Shown piece by piece: positions 1 through 8,092 of a stretch of DNA of 49,916 bases. Origin of the DNA: Nitrospirota bacterium. GTDB lineage: Bacteria; Nitrospirota; Thermodesulfovibrionia; Thermodesulfovibrionales; Dissulfurispiraceae. The notes under the pieces are model-generated. The model did not search any database and was not told where the DNA came from. It was given only the letters and a program-made list of their open reading frames with translations. Positions within the stretch are counted from its first letter, which is position 1. Each line of letters starts with the position of its first letter. A program made the translations under genes and the position numbers. Location of the stretch: NCBI GenBank assembly GCA_021847795.1, contig JAJZPZ010000006.1, positions 1 through 49,916 on the forward strand, given 5' to 3'.

Positions 1-2
1 TG

Positions 3-659
3 GACATGGGTAAGATGGTCACTCCGGATGCCCCGATGAAAACGAGCGGATTTGCAGACACGGAACTGAGGGGGATATACAAGATCAGCAGCTATATTAC
101 CGGCAGCCTTGGTTTCAGCCTTCCAACCGGCGACATCAACAAGACTACAATAGCAATGAACAAGGAATATCGCGCACCGTATGATATGCAACTCGGGTCA
201 GGCACCTACGACCTCAAACCTGCGCTGACCTATGCCGGTCTCAGCGATGACGCTAAATGGAACTGGGGGGGCCAGGCTATGTACACCTATCACATGGGTA
301 AAAACGACAACGGCTACAGTCTCGGGGACAGCTTTAAAGCTACCGGCTGGCTCCAGCGCGCTTTAGGCCCTGCCACTTCCTGGCTGCGCCTGGCCTTCAG
401 CGACACGGGACGGATCAAGGGGCAGGACCCGGAGATCGACAAACTCATCCACCCTTTGACTGGGATGGGGGCGCCGATGCCCGATGCTGATCCTGCAAAC
501 TATGGCGGACAGCGGCTCGACGCCCTGCTTGGCCTGAGCCTCCAAAAGGGCGCTTTCGGTGTCGGCCTGGAAGTCGGCGTGCCGGTCTATCAATACCTGA
601 ACGGCCTCCAGATGAAAGCCACCCGGTTTCTCACTGTCGGGCTGCAGGTAATGTTTTAG
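3..659 (+). CDS. Outer-membrane beta-barrel protein, C-terminal part (partial)
   Basis: The reading frame is open to the left edge of the window, so the gene begins outside and only about 219 residues are seen. The visible part alternates polar and aromatic residues in strand-like segments (for example ITGSLGFSLPTGD and GVGLEVGVPVYQYL) and ends in VGLQVMF; a terminal Phe is the usual recognition signal for outer-membrane assembly. It resembles the transporter-like barrels related to the phenol-degradation MetA family, often next to metal or efflux genes. That family call is inference. Substrate and partners cannot be read from this fragment. It is followed by 245 bases without a recognisable gene and converges on the M48 protease gene. 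Confidence 0.6.
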   Translation, partial: DMGKMVTPDAPMKTSGFADTELRGIYKISSYITGSLGFSLPTGDINKTTIAMNKEYRAPYDMQLGSGTYDLKPALTYAGLSDDAKWNWGGQAMYTYHMGKNDNGYSLGDSFKATGWLQRALGPATSWLRLAFSDTGRIKGQDPEIDKLIHPLTGMGAPMPDADPANYGGQRLDALLGLSLQKGAFGVGLEVGVPVYQYLNGLQMKATRFLTVGLQVMF

Positions 660-904
660 GCGCTGGATTGGTCCGGGCTTTGCAGCAGGGCCCAAACTCT
701 GAGAGTTCTTTCTGCGGGGTGGCCTTGTGGTTTTGAGAAACAAGCGCGGCGGGCCGTTTTCGTTGCGCAACCAGATGCTTTAACATGACAGATTAAATAA
801 GACTATGCGGAGAAAGTCTTCCCGTCCGGAAGAAGGGCCGGCGCCAAGCTTCAGCAGGAGCTGGTACCAGTCCTTTCCTTTTTCCTGGAGCTCCGGCAGG
901 CCTG

Positions 905-2512
905 CTATCTTCTCAGCTGATTGTTTTCGAACATGGACCTCAGCAGGATGGCCCTTGTTGCGGCATGCCTGCCCATTTCACTGTCAGGGGCGACCTTCAT
1001 CTGCAGGATATATTCATTATAAGCCGCAGGGAGATTGTTGAGATGCTCATAGGCAGTTCCGAGCACGCCGTGCACCCCGGGATGCTTCGGTTGCGCATCG
1101 GCAAAGGGCTTTAAATACCGGACGGCATTGTTGTAAGATCTTGTCCTGAAATACACCATGCCCAGATAGTATGAGGCCGGCAGGTCCTGGGGGAAAACGG
1201 AAAGGGCGCGCGTCAAAGTCCTCAGGCTCTCGTCGTAATTTCCCTTTTCATACTGGAGAGCGCCTAACCCTCTGAGGGCCGGTTCGTAGCCGGAGTCAAT
1301 GGACAGGGCAGCATTAAAATTGCGCTCCGCCTCGAAGTATTCCTTTTTCTTCAGATGTATAAACCCCCTGAGCGCGTGGAATGAGGGCTGGTCCTTGTTA
1401 AGGGTTATGGCTTCGGATATAAGAGAGCCGGCGCCATCAAGATTGTCCTTACGGAACGCCTGCACTGCCTTATCATAGAACCCGAGATATATCTCATTGA
1501 CCTTTTTCAATTCCGCGATCTTTTCCTGAAAGCGCTCACGGAATTTTCCGTCGCCTGTAACGAATACCGGGGACACGCTCCTGATGATCTGCTCTATCTC
1601 CCCGATCCTTACCGAAGTCCTGGGGTGTGTTGCGAGCAGGTCCGCAAAAAGGCCTTGTTCGCGCTTGTCCTTCCCCAATGCCTTCATGTATTCCTGGGAC
1701 ACCCTTTCGAGATCCCGGTGAGCATTCACAGCGTTCCAGGGATCATACCCGAGCCTGGCCATGTAGAGGACACCGAGCCGGTCAGCTTCAAGCTCATGGC
1801 GCCTGCTGTATTTCAGGAGCAAAAGACTGCCTCCCGCAGAACCGACATTCATTGCAAGGTCAGAATAGCCTCCCCCGCCCAGACCGAGTCCCAGACCCGC
1901 CAGTCCCGCCTGCATCACCATCGAGGAGGTCAGCTGCTCAGCGGTATGCCGTGCAGACACATGGCCCATTTCATGGCCCATGACAAAGGCAAATTCCGCC
2001 TCGTTGTCGAGCCCTGCAAGCAATCCCCGTGTGATCACGACATAGCCGGGGACGGCCCAGGCATTGGGCACAGAGCTGTTCTGGATTGCGAAGGAAACAG
2101 GCAGGTTAGGCCGGTGCGATACCCCGTGAATCCTGAAAATAACAGCTCCCAGGTATTCCTTTAATCTTTCGTCCTTATATTCACCGCCTCCGCCCTCCTC
2201 TCCCCAGAGGGCGTTCGGGTAAAACTCCTGCCCCATCTTCACTTCCCGGGACTCGGAGACCAACATCAGCTCCCGCCGTCCTGTTACAGGATTGATTGCG
2301 CACCCAACCAGTAACACTAAAAACAGTAACGAGTAACAAGTGACCTTAAAGACAGTAACGAGTGACGAGTGACGAGTAACCTCTTTAGTAACAAGTAACA
2401 AGTGACGAGTAACAAGTAAAGGATCCGAAGACAGTGACAAGTCTTTGCCGTTAGTCTTTAACTCGTTACTTGTTACTTGTAACTCGTTACTGTCGTTAGA
2501 GTTACTTGTCAC
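905..2512 (-). CDS. M48 family metalloprotease with TPR repeats (BepA-like lipoprotein)
   Basis: This 535-residue protein is a predicted zinc metallopeptidase of the periplasm or inner face of the outer membrane, where BepA/YfgC relatives degrade or help assemble outer-membrane proteins. The HEMGH zinc site lies at residues 180-184 and the third ligand in HELEAD near residue 242. TPR repeats fill about residues 340-510. A lipobox LVGC with Cys71 follows a hydrophobic stretch. The N-terminal 65 residues, including part of that hydrophobic stretch, are encoded by a TAAC/AAGT-rich repeat. The listed start is GTG, overlapping the 3' end of nagA by 11 bases; TTG codons nearer the lipobox are possible alternatives, so the true start is uncertain. 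Confidence 0.85.
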   Translation of the reverse strand: MTSNSNDSNELQVTSNELKTNGKDLSLSSDPLLVTRHLLLVTKEVTRHSSLVTVFKVTCYSLLFLVLLVGCAINPVTGRRELMLVSESREVKMGQEFYPNALWGEEGGGGEYKDERLKEYLGAVIFRIHGVSHRPNLPVSFAIQNSSVPNAWAVPGYVVITRGLLAGLDNEAEFAFVMGHEMGHVSARHTAEQLTSSMVMQAGLAGLGLGLGGGGYSDLAMNVGSAGGSLLLLKYSRRHELEADRLGVLYMARLGYDPWNAVNAHRDLERVSQEYMKALGKDKREQGLFADLLATHPRTSVRIGEIEQIIRSVSPVFVTGDGKFRERFQEKIAELKKVNEIYLGFYDKAVQAFRKDNLDGAGSLISEAITLNKDQPSFHALRGFIHLKKKEYFEAERNFNAALSIDSGYEPALRGLGALQYEKGNYDESLRTLTRALSVFPQDLPASYYLGMVYFRTRSYNNAVRYLKPFADAQPKHPGVHGVLGTAYEHLNNLPAAYNEYILQMKVAPDSEMGRHAATRAILLRSMFENNQLRR

Positions 2513-2517
2513 TGTTT
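2312..2517. repeat. TAAC/AAGT-rich repeat (family C), copy 1, translated
   Basis: The stretch is built from variants of GAGTAACAAGTAAC and its complement. It covers the first codons and hydrophobic leader of the M48 protease gene and the last codons of nagA. A core including AAAGGATCCGAAGACAGTG is shared almost exactly with copy 2 inside nagA. It is not a CRISPR: the unit is short, degenerate and lacks regular spacers. Confidence 0.85.
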
Positions 2518-3503
2518 TTAAGGTATCTTTCGGGGTTCTCGGTTAGGCACTTCATGACAGTCCCTCTGTCGAAACCAGCTTCAATCAACAGTTCCGCAGC
2601 TTCAGGAATAGTCAGTGCGCCCCCCAAAAGCCTGCCGTGCATATCAGCCACCCCCTGCCCTTTTGTGAATGGGGTGGTCTCCTTGACGGTATCGGAAATA
2701 ATGATGACCCTGTCGGGATTTTTTGCGCTAAAAATAAGCTCCAGTGTCTTAGGGTGAAGATGATAGGGATCTGCAATGACCTCGATGTAAATATCCTGGT
2801 TCGTGAGCCCGAAGCCGGCAAGCCCGGGTTCCCGGTGATGGAAACTGCGCATTGCATTGAAGATGTGGGTTATCCCTTTTGCCCCGGAGTGAAAGCCCCT
2901 CTCTGCCTCACTAAAGGTCGCATCGGAATGTCCCATGCTCGCAACAATTCCTTTATCTGCCATTTTCCTGATAAGTCCGGCCGCCCCATTCAACTCCGGC
3001 GCAATGGTGATGATCTTCACCATATCTTCAAAGCCCTCTATAAGCTCGCTCAGATGGTATTCGGTGGGCTCAAGAAAGGTCATGGCATTCAGCGATCCGC
3101 ACCTGGAAAAATTCAGGAACGGACCTTCCAGGTGAACACCGAGAATAAATGATGAGTGACGAGTAACCTCTTTAGTAACGAGTAACGAGTTGCGAGTAAC
3201 AAGTAAAGGATCCGAAGACAGTGACAAGTCTTTGTCGTTAGTCTTTAACTCGTTACTCGTTACTTGTAGCTTGTTACTGTCTTTAGTCTTTAACTTGTTA
3301 CTGTCTTTCTGGCGTTCCATGGCCTCTCTGACCATCATCATGTTTTCTCTCATGATCCTGATCTTGGCCGGATATATCGTAGGAATTATCTCTGAAACTC
3401 CCTGTGCCCCCTGTATCCGGGCCATCTCAAGGATATGCTCTGCAACAGTAGTCCTTGTATCATAGCCGTTTATGCCGTGGGTATGAACATCGATGATTTT
3501 CAT
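2502..3503 (-). CDS. nagA: N-acetylglucosamine-6-phosphate deacetylase, with an in-frame repeat insertion
   Basis: The enzyme removes acetate from GlcNAc-6-phosphate in amino-sugar and cell-wall recycling. Amidohydrolase signatures are present in order: DVHTHG at residues 5-10, LEGPF (metal-binding Glu), GHSDAT (His), THIFNAM (His) and IISDTVK (catalytic Asp). The ATG at 3503 is preferred over an upstream in-frame ATG because the protein then begins MKIIDVHTHG. The N-terminal strands of the usual beta-sandwich are missing, so it is shorter than typical NagA even though residues 67-118 are an extra insert encoded by a repeat. All visible catalytic residues survive, so the gene may be functional. 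It overlaps the downstream M48 gene and diverges from the DUF1460 gene. Confidence 0.85.
   Translation of the reverse strand: MKIIDVHTHGINGYDTRTTVAEHILEMARIQGAQGVSEIIPTIYPAKIRIMRENMMMVREAMERQKDSNKLKTKDSNKLQVTSNELKTNDKDLSLSSDPLLVTRNSLLVTKEVTRHSSFILGVHLEGPFLNFSRCGSLNAMTFLEPTEYHLSELIEGFEDMVKIITIAPELNGAAGLIRKMADKGIVASMGHSDATFSEAERGFHSGAKGITHIFNAMRSFHHREPGLAGFGLTNQDIYIEVIADPYHLHPKTLELIFSAKNPDRVIIISDTVKETTPFTKGQGVADMHGRLLGGALTIPEAAELLIEAGFDRGTVMKCLTENPERYLKNSDK
3150..3305. repeat. TAAC/AAGT-rich repeat (family C), copy 2, inside nagA
   Basis: These 156 bases equal 52 codons and interrupt nagA between ...AMERQK and FILGVHLEGPF without breaking the frame. The encoded peptide includes TSNELKTNDKDLSLSSDPLL, which matches the peptide encoded by copy 1 at the start of the M48 protease except for one residue in that segment. 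Confidence 0.9.
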
Positions 3504-3544
3504 GAACCTATGATATAACACCGGGGACCCGCATGGCAAAGGTT

Positions 3545-3573
3545 TTGAAACTCCCGGTATGTTTTGCTATAGT
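3545..3573 (+). promoter_or_regulatory. Sigma70-type promoter for the DUF1460 gene
   Basis: A -35 box TTGAAA (3545-3550) and a -10 box TATAGT (3568-3573) are 17 bases apart. They lie about 30 bases upstream of the ATG at 3604, giving a short leader with a GAGAGA ribosome-binding site. The call is from pattern only. Confidence 0.6.
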
Positions 3574-3603
3574 TAATCTTATGCATGCTTTCCTGAGAGA
3601 AAA

Positions 3604-4320
3604 ATGACATATTCAGGCGCCTGGGATGAAACAACGCTGGACAGAATCCTGCTCAAGGCATCGGGGCTCAGGGATATTGGGAAACGGATGGATTTCCTTT
3701 CCGGACATTTCCTCAGTGTCCCCTATAAAGAGTCCACCCTCATCGGCAGCTTCCATGTCCCGGAAGAGTTTGTCATAAACCTTGAGGGGGTAGACTGTTT
3801 TACCTTCATCGATTATATCGAGGCAATGAGGATGTCGGCATCTGTTAATGAATTCCGGGAGCAGTTGAAAAAAGTGCGCTACCAGTCAGGAAAGGTGTCC
3901 TACGAGAACAGGAACCATTTCTTCACCGATTGGGCTGCCTTCAACTCCGGCTTTGTACAAGACGTGACCGCACAGATCGGAAACCAAAGGGCAGTGCCGG
4001 TGAAAAAAGCGCTGAACAAAAAGGAGGACGGGGCTTTATTCCTTGAAGGCATTCAGGCAAGAGAGCGGGCGCTGCACTACATTCCCTCTGAGTCCGTTGA
4101 CAAGGGTGTCGTAGATGCCCTTGAGACAGGAGATTACATCGGCATCTATTCAAAAATTCAGGGGCTGGATGTTTCCCATGTAGGCATTTTTATTCAGCGC
4201 AGAGATGAAACGCACCTGAGGCACGCTTCATCCGTTAAAGAGCACAGGAAAGTCGTTGACCAGGACTTTATGGAATACCTGGAAGGCAAACCCGGGATCA
4301 TAGTGCTCAGGCCGAAGTAA
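3604..4320 (+). CDS. DUF1460 family N-acetylmuramoyl-L-alanine amidase-like protein
   Basis: The 238-residue protein matches the DUF1460 family, whose fold is related to NlpC/P60 cysteine peptidases and which is linked to peptidoglycan fragment cleavage. The probable catalytic Cys65 sits in GVDCFTF, the conserved RNHFFTDW block is near residue 105, and the probable catalytic His192 lies in SHVGIF. No signal peptide or lipobox is seen with this start, so its location is unclear. The short leader and a good promoter directly upstream support the ATG chosen. It is divergent from nagA, and both act on cell-wall or amino-sugar material, which may be more than chance. The exact substrate is unknown. 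Confidence 0.8.
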   Translation: MTYSGAWDETTLDRILLKASGLRDIGKRMDFLSGHFLSVPYKESTLIGSFHVPEEFVINLEGVDCFTFIDYIEAMRMSASVNEFREQLKKVRYQSGKVSYENRNHFFTDWAAFNSGFVQDVTAQIGNQRAVPVKKALNKKEDGALFLEGIQARERALHYIPSESVDKGVVDALETGDYIGIYSKIQGLDVSHVGIFIQRRDETHLRHASSVKEHRKVVDQDFMEYLEGKPGIIVLRPK

Positions 4321-4383
4321 GTATCTTAAAGCGTAAAAACCAGGGCAATTGCATGATAAGGTCGGGTGAACTTATAAGTCCTT

Positions 4384-4481
4384 GAGATTGCCGCGCGGAG
4401 TTTATCCCGGTGCGTGTCGGGACTCGCAATGACTGTCATTCCACCCCGTCATTGCGAAGGGTCGTATCCTGAAGCAATCTC
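4384..4481. repeat. Palindromic intergenic repeat of the CATTGCGA / GCAATCTC type
   Basis: Nested inverted repeats are visible: GAGATTGC pairs with GCAATCTC at the outer ends, and TCGCAATGAC pairs with GTCATTGCGA inside. Similar palindromes are widespread in bacterial intergenic regions. With the promoter and palindrome listed next, it fills the 381-base gap between the DUF1460 gene and tsaB. Confidence 0.7.
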
Positions 4482-4551
4482 GTTGTTTTTTATTGAATTG
4501 CTGTTTTGATGCAATTGCCCTGCTTCGGCGCCATGATCTCTTTAAAGATTT

Positions 4552-4582
4552 TTGCAATAATATGCATAGGAGATAGTATAAT
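4552..4582 (+). promoter_or_regulatory. Candidate promoter for tsaB-rimI
   Basis: TTGCAA (4552-4557) is followed after 19 bases by a perfect TATAAT (4577-4582). The spacing is longer than ideal. The predicted leader of about 110 bases contains the palindrome at 4616-4692. Confidence 0.4.
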
Positions 4583-4615
4583 TTTCTATAAGGTCTTCAG
4601 GAAGGAGGCGAAAGA

Positions 4616-4692
4616 CCGTGAGGCGTAAGGCGTGATGCGTAAAGAGCAAAAGACGCTGTTGCTCATCACGCATTACGCATCACGCTTCACGG
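4616..4692. repeat. GCGTGATGCGT-type palindrome (family D), copy 1
   Basis: The left arm contains GTGAGGCGTAAGGCGTGATGCGT and the right arm ACGCATTACGCATCACGCTTCACGG in complementary sense, with a short loop. It ends 9 bases before the tsaB start codon, so it occupies the place where a ribosome-binding site would be expected. A second copy lies at 36528-36646. Confidence 0.75.
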
Positions 4693-4701
4693 CCGTTTAC
4701 T

Positions 4702-5391
4702 ATGAAAATTCTTGCAATAGACACATCAACCATGCTGGGCGGCGTAGCGCTGATGGACAACAATGTTCTTGTTGCCGAGGCGCGGATGAACGTCAGGCTC
4801 ACTCACTCGGAGCGCCTTATGCCCGGGATCAGCCATGTGCTTGATTCCTCAGGCCTCCGGCTCGGGGACATAGATGTCTTTGCCGTTGCTGTCGGACCCG
4901 GGTCGTTTACCGGCCTCAGGGTGGGGCTCAGCACAGTAAAGGGACTTGTTTATGCAACCGGTAAAAGGCTGGTTACCGTCCCTACGCTTGAAGCGTTTGC
5001 GTGGAACGTCCCGTTCAGCAGGCACCTGGTTTGTCCCCTGCTTGATGCCAGGAGAAAAGAGGTGTACGCAGGACTGTTCCGATGGACCGGCAGTGATTTC
5101 AGCAGGGTCGTGAATGAACAGGCAATCAAGCTGGAGGACCTCCTTTCACGCATAAAGGAGCCGGCCGTTTTTCTCGGCGAGGCCGCAATTCTCTACAGGG
5201 AAAGCATTCAGGGCGCGCTGGGCGACAAGGCCCTTTTCGCCCAGCCCCAGGTCATGGTGCCTTTTCCCTCGAACGTTGCGTATCTGGGCATGAGGAAGGC
5301 AGAAAGGGGAGAGTTCGACGACCCGATCAACCTGGTCCCCCTGTATCTCAGGCGGTCTGAAGCGGAAGTAAAGAAGGGCCGGGGCCTCTAG
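4702..5391 (+). CDS. tsaB: tRNA threonylcarbamoyladenosine biosynthesis protein TsaB
   Basis: TsaB (YeaZ) is the partner of TsaD in the cytoplasmic complex that makes the t6A37 modification of tRNAs reading ANN codons. The 229-residue length is normal. It opens MKILAIDTSTMLGGVAL, the ASKHA-type phosphate loop, and has the family block VGPGSFTGLRVGLSTVKGL near residues 69-86. Only a poor ribosome-binding site is visible because a palindromic repeat ends 9 bases before the ATG; local RNA structure could therefore affect its translation. rimI follows 79 bases downstream on the same strand, a common tsaB-rimI pairing. Confidence 0.93.
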   Translation: MKILAIDTSTMLGGVALMDNNVLVAEARMNVRLTHSERLMPGISHVLDSSGLRLGDIDVFAVAVGPGSFTGLRVGLSTVKGLVYATGKRLVTVPTLEAFAWNVPFSRHLVCPLLDARRKEVYAGLFRWTGSDFSRVVNEQAIKLEDLLSRIKEPAVFLGEAAILYRESIQGALGDKALFAQPQVMVPFPSNVAYLGMRKAERGEFDDPINLVPLYLRRSEAEVKKGRGL

Positions 5392-5470
5392 GCAATGAGC
5401 CCCAAAGGCTTAATAATTCTTTTCACTGTACCTTCCGGGCCCTCGCCCGCTGCCTATTGCCAGGACTGAG

Positions 5471-5950
5471 ATGAAGATGAAGACCATAGCTATCCGTGAA
5501 ATGCTGCCCGAAGACGTCCCTGAAATTGCGATGATAGAGAGATCGTCCTTCAGCGCCCCCTGGTCTGAGACCTCTTTCTACAGCGAAGTGTACAACAGGC
5601 ATTCCATAACACGGATTGCCGAACTCGACGGCATGATCGTAGGGTATATCTGCGTAAAGCAGATAATAGATGAATGTCACCTCATGGACCTGGCAGCACA
5701 TCCCGATCACCGCAAGCAGGGGATCGCGACAATGCTCCTCAACAACGTGATTGCTGATCTGAGGTCGGACTGCAGGCGCATGTACCTTGAAGTGCGGGCA
5801 TCCAATGCGGCTGCCGTAAAGCTCTACGGGAAATTCGGGTTCAAGACCGTGGGGATAAGAAAGAACTACTATATGCACCCGGAAGAGGACGCGATCATCA
5901 TGATGCTCACAATCGAAGCCGATGCGCCGGCCCAGGCGCGACCTAAGTGA
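5471..5950 (+). CDS. rimI: Ribosomal protein S18-alanine N-acetyltransferase
   Basis: This 159-residue GNAT acetyltransferase matches RimI, which acetylates the N-terminal alanine of ribosomal protein S18. The acetyl-CoA site is seen in HPDHRKQGIATMLL (R/Q-x-x-G-x-A pattern), followed by the family's EVRASNAAAVKLYGKFGF block. The C-terminus is slightly extended. The gene follows tsaB and ends tail-to-tail with rfbB, overlapping it by 8 bases. No terminator separates the two convergent genes. Other GNAT substrates cannot be excluded, but the neighbour and sequence blocks favour RimI. Confidence 0.88.
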   Translation: MKMKTIAIREMLPEDVPEIAMIERSSFSAPWSETSFYSEVYNRHSITRIAELDGMIVGYICVKQIIDECHLMDLAAHPDHRKQGIATMLLNNVIADLRSDCRRMYLEVRASNAAAVKLYGKFGFKTVGIRKNYYMHPEEDAIIMMLTIEADAPAQARPK

Positions 5951-7076
5951 CGTCCCGTGCCCCGTAATTTTTCCCGATCCACTTCAGATACTCTCCGCTC
6001 CTGATGCTCTCAGCCCACTCCATGTTCTGAAGGTACCACTGCACCGTATGCTTCAGTGCAGCTTCATAGGAGCAGGCCCTGCTCCAGCCAAGCTCATTCT
6101 TGATCTTGTCGCAATTAACGGCGTACCTTCTGTCATGGCCCGGACGGTCACCCACGAATTTTACGAGTTCACTGTAGCGCCGGACGGCAGGAGCTGACTT
6201 TTTCAATTCCCGGTTGTCCTTTGCCGGATACAGTTCCTCTAGAATTTCGCAGATCCCGTTCACCACGTCCAGGTTCTGCTGCTCGCATTCTCCGCCGATG
6301 TTGTAGGTCTCTCCGACCCGGCCCTGCTTCAGGATCTGCCATACTGCAGCGCAGTGGTCATCGACATAGAGCCAGTCCCTTACGTTCCTTCCATCGCCGT
6401 AGACCGGCAGCGGCTTGCCTTCAAGGGCGTTCAAAACGGAAAGGGGGATCAGCTTCTCCGGGAACTGATAGGGGCCGTAGTTGTTCGAGCAGTTGGAGAT
6501 CGTCACCGGCACGCCATAGGTATGGAAATAGGCGCGCACAAGGTGGTCCGATGCCGCCTTTGATGCCGAATAGGGGCTTCGCGGGCTGTAAGGGGTTGTT
6601 TCATAGAAATACCCGCTCTCACCGAGGGAGCCGTAGACCTCATCGGTGCCGACATGATGGAACTTCACATCTTTCCTGCCGCCCCAGGAGTTCCTCGCTG
6701 CTTCAAGGAGATTAAAAGTACCGGTAACATTCGTGCTGATGAAGACCTTCGGCCCGTGTATCGACCTGTCCACATGGCTCTCGGCAGCGAAATGCACTAC
6801 GGCATCCACCTCGTATCTCCTGAAGGTCTCTTCAACTTTTTTGTAGTCACAGATGTCTCCCTTCTCGAAGAAATACCTGCTGCCGCCGAAGCGCTCATCC
6901 ACGTCTCTCAGGCTCATGAGGTTCCCTGCATAAGTCAGGCTGTCGTAATTGATGACCCGGCCTTCGAATCCGGTCTTCTCCAGGAGATACCTGATAAAAT
7001 TAGAGCCGATAAAGCCTGCGCCGCCGGTCACAAGGACAACCGATGGTCCGGATAAAGCAGACGCGCCGTTACTCAT
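5943..7076 (-). CDS. rfbB: dTDP-glucose 4,6-dehydratase
   Basis: The enzyme converts dTDP-glucose to dTDP-4-keto-6-deoxyglucose, the second step of dTDP-L-rhamnose synthesis for surface polysaccharide. It is a 377-residue short-chain dehydrogenase: the NAD-binding GGAGFIGSN is near residues 18-26, the family block HFAAESHVDRSI follows, and the catalytic YSASK is present. The protein has about 12 extra residues before the Rossmann strand. It overlaps the end of rfbD by 8 bases, so the two are probably translationally coupled. It is the last gene of the long minus-strand cluster. Confidence 0.95.
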   Translation of the reverse strand: MSNGASALSGPSVVLVTGGAGFIGSNFIRYLLEKTGFEGRVINYDSLTYAGNLMSLRDVDERFGGSRYFFEKGDICDYKKVEETFRRYEVDAVVHFAAESHVDRSIHGPKVFISTNVTGTFNLLEAARNSWGGRKDVKFHHVGTDEVYGSLGESGYFYETTPYSPRSPYSASKAASDHLVRAYFHTYGVPVTISNCSNNYGPYQFPEKLIPLSVLNALEGKPLPVYGDGRNVRDWLYVDDHCAAVWQILKQGRVGETYNIGGECEQQNLDVVNGICEILEELYPAKDNRELKKSAPAVRRYSELVKFVGDRPGHDRRYAVNCDKIKNELGWSRACSYEAALKHTVQWYLQNMEWAESIRSGEYLKWIGKNYGARDVT

Positions 7077-7923
7077 GAGGGAATGTCTCCTTAAAAAACA
7101 ATTTCACTCCTTCCTCCCACCCCGGTATCTTCACCTTAAGTTCCCGTGAAAGCCTCTCATTGCTCATTGCAGAGAACCCGGGTCTTTCTGCAGGAAGCTT
7201 AAAGGTTTGCATCGGCACAGGCCGCATGGCCTTTTTTATGCCGGACATCTTCATGACCAGGGCCGCCCATTCAAAGCGCGAACAGGAACCGCTGCTGGTC
7301 AGATGGTACAACCCCCGGAGGTCATGGTCCAGGGCCATCAGCGTTGTGTCGGCTATGGTATAAGTGTATGTCGGGACCGAGATCTCGTTATCAGCGATCT
7401 GCAGGACATCACTCTTTTCCGACCAGCCTATGAGTTTGGAGATAAAGTTCTGTTTTCCCTCCCCGAATACCCAGCTCACTCTGAAAACAAGGGATCTGCC
7501 GGCGCTCTCCAGAACAGCACGCTCTCCGTCCAGTTTGCTTTTGCCGTACCGGTTCAGCGGGTTCGGCACATCCGCTTCCGTGTAGAGGCCGTCACTCTTC
7601 TTCCCGTCAAAAACATAATCGCTGCTGAAATGCACCAGGAGCGCCTTATGTTCCCCGGCAGCGTCGGCAAGAAGCGCAGGACCCGAGGCATTCACCGCAA
7701 AGGCATTGCCGGGCTCCTCTTCGGCCTTGTCCACCAGGTTATATGCCGCGCAATTGATAATAACATCCGGCCCGTATGATTCACAGATGCTTCTAATCTT
7801 TTGCGGGTCGGTAATATCAAGATCGGCTTTTTCAGGCGCCAGGAAGTCCGCTCCCCTTTCCCCGAGCCTCCTGATAAAGGCCTTTGCAAGCTGGCCGTTC
7901 TTTCCAGCGATGAGATATTTCAT
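7069..7923 (-). CDS. rfbD: dTDP-4-dehydrorhamnose reductase
   Basis: The 284-residue reductase carries out the last step to dTDP-L-rhamnose. The NAD(P)-binding motif GKNGQLAKAF is at the N-terminus and the catalytic YGKSK near the middle (after DVPNPLNR). The usual family length is about 290 residues. It follows rfbC after a 148-base gap filled by an interspersed repeat, and overlaps rfbB. The order rfbA-rfbC-rfbD-rfbB gives a complete rhamnose nucleotide pathway. Confidence 0.95.
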   Translation of the reverse strand: MKYLIAGKNGQLAKAFIRRLGERGADFLAPEKADLDITDPQKIRSICESYGPDVIINCAAYNLVDKAEEEPGNAFAVNASGPALLADAAGEHKALLVHFSSDYVFDGKKSDGLYTEADVPNPLNRYGKSKLDGERAVLESAGRSLVFRVSWVFGEGKQNFISKLIGWSEKSDVLQIADNEISVPTYTYTIADTTLMALDHDLRGLYHLTSSGSCSRFEWAALVMKMSGIKKAMRPVPMQTFKLPAERPGFSAMSNERLSRELKVKIPGWEEGVKLFFKETFPHE

Positions 7924-7943
7924 AATTTAACCATAGCGAATAA

Positions 7944-8092
7944 ATGAGAAATCCCAAATCCGAATATCGAAATCCTAAACAACATCTGAATTCAAAATCC
8001 AAATGCTCCAAACAGGTTCAGAATCCGGGTCATTGGGACTTCGAATTTGTTTCGGATTTAGAGTTTGCCGTTTATTTGGGATTTTCCTTTCC
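7944..8092. repeat. Interspersed AT-rich repeat (family A), copy 1
   Basis: The element starts with AATCC/AAATCC direct blocks, has the centre AAATGCTCCAAACAGGTTC and ends with GAATTTG...GGATTTAGAGTTTG blocks complementary to the start. It lies between rfbC and rfbD. It overlaps the 3' end of rfbC, whose last residues (KENPK) and stop codon come from the repeat. Confidence 0.85.

Noticed and set aside
2312-3310. TAAC/AAGT-rich tracts looked at first like a CRISPR array
   Set aside because: Units are 6-14 bases, degenerate, occur on both strands and lack spacers of constant length; no cas genes are present.
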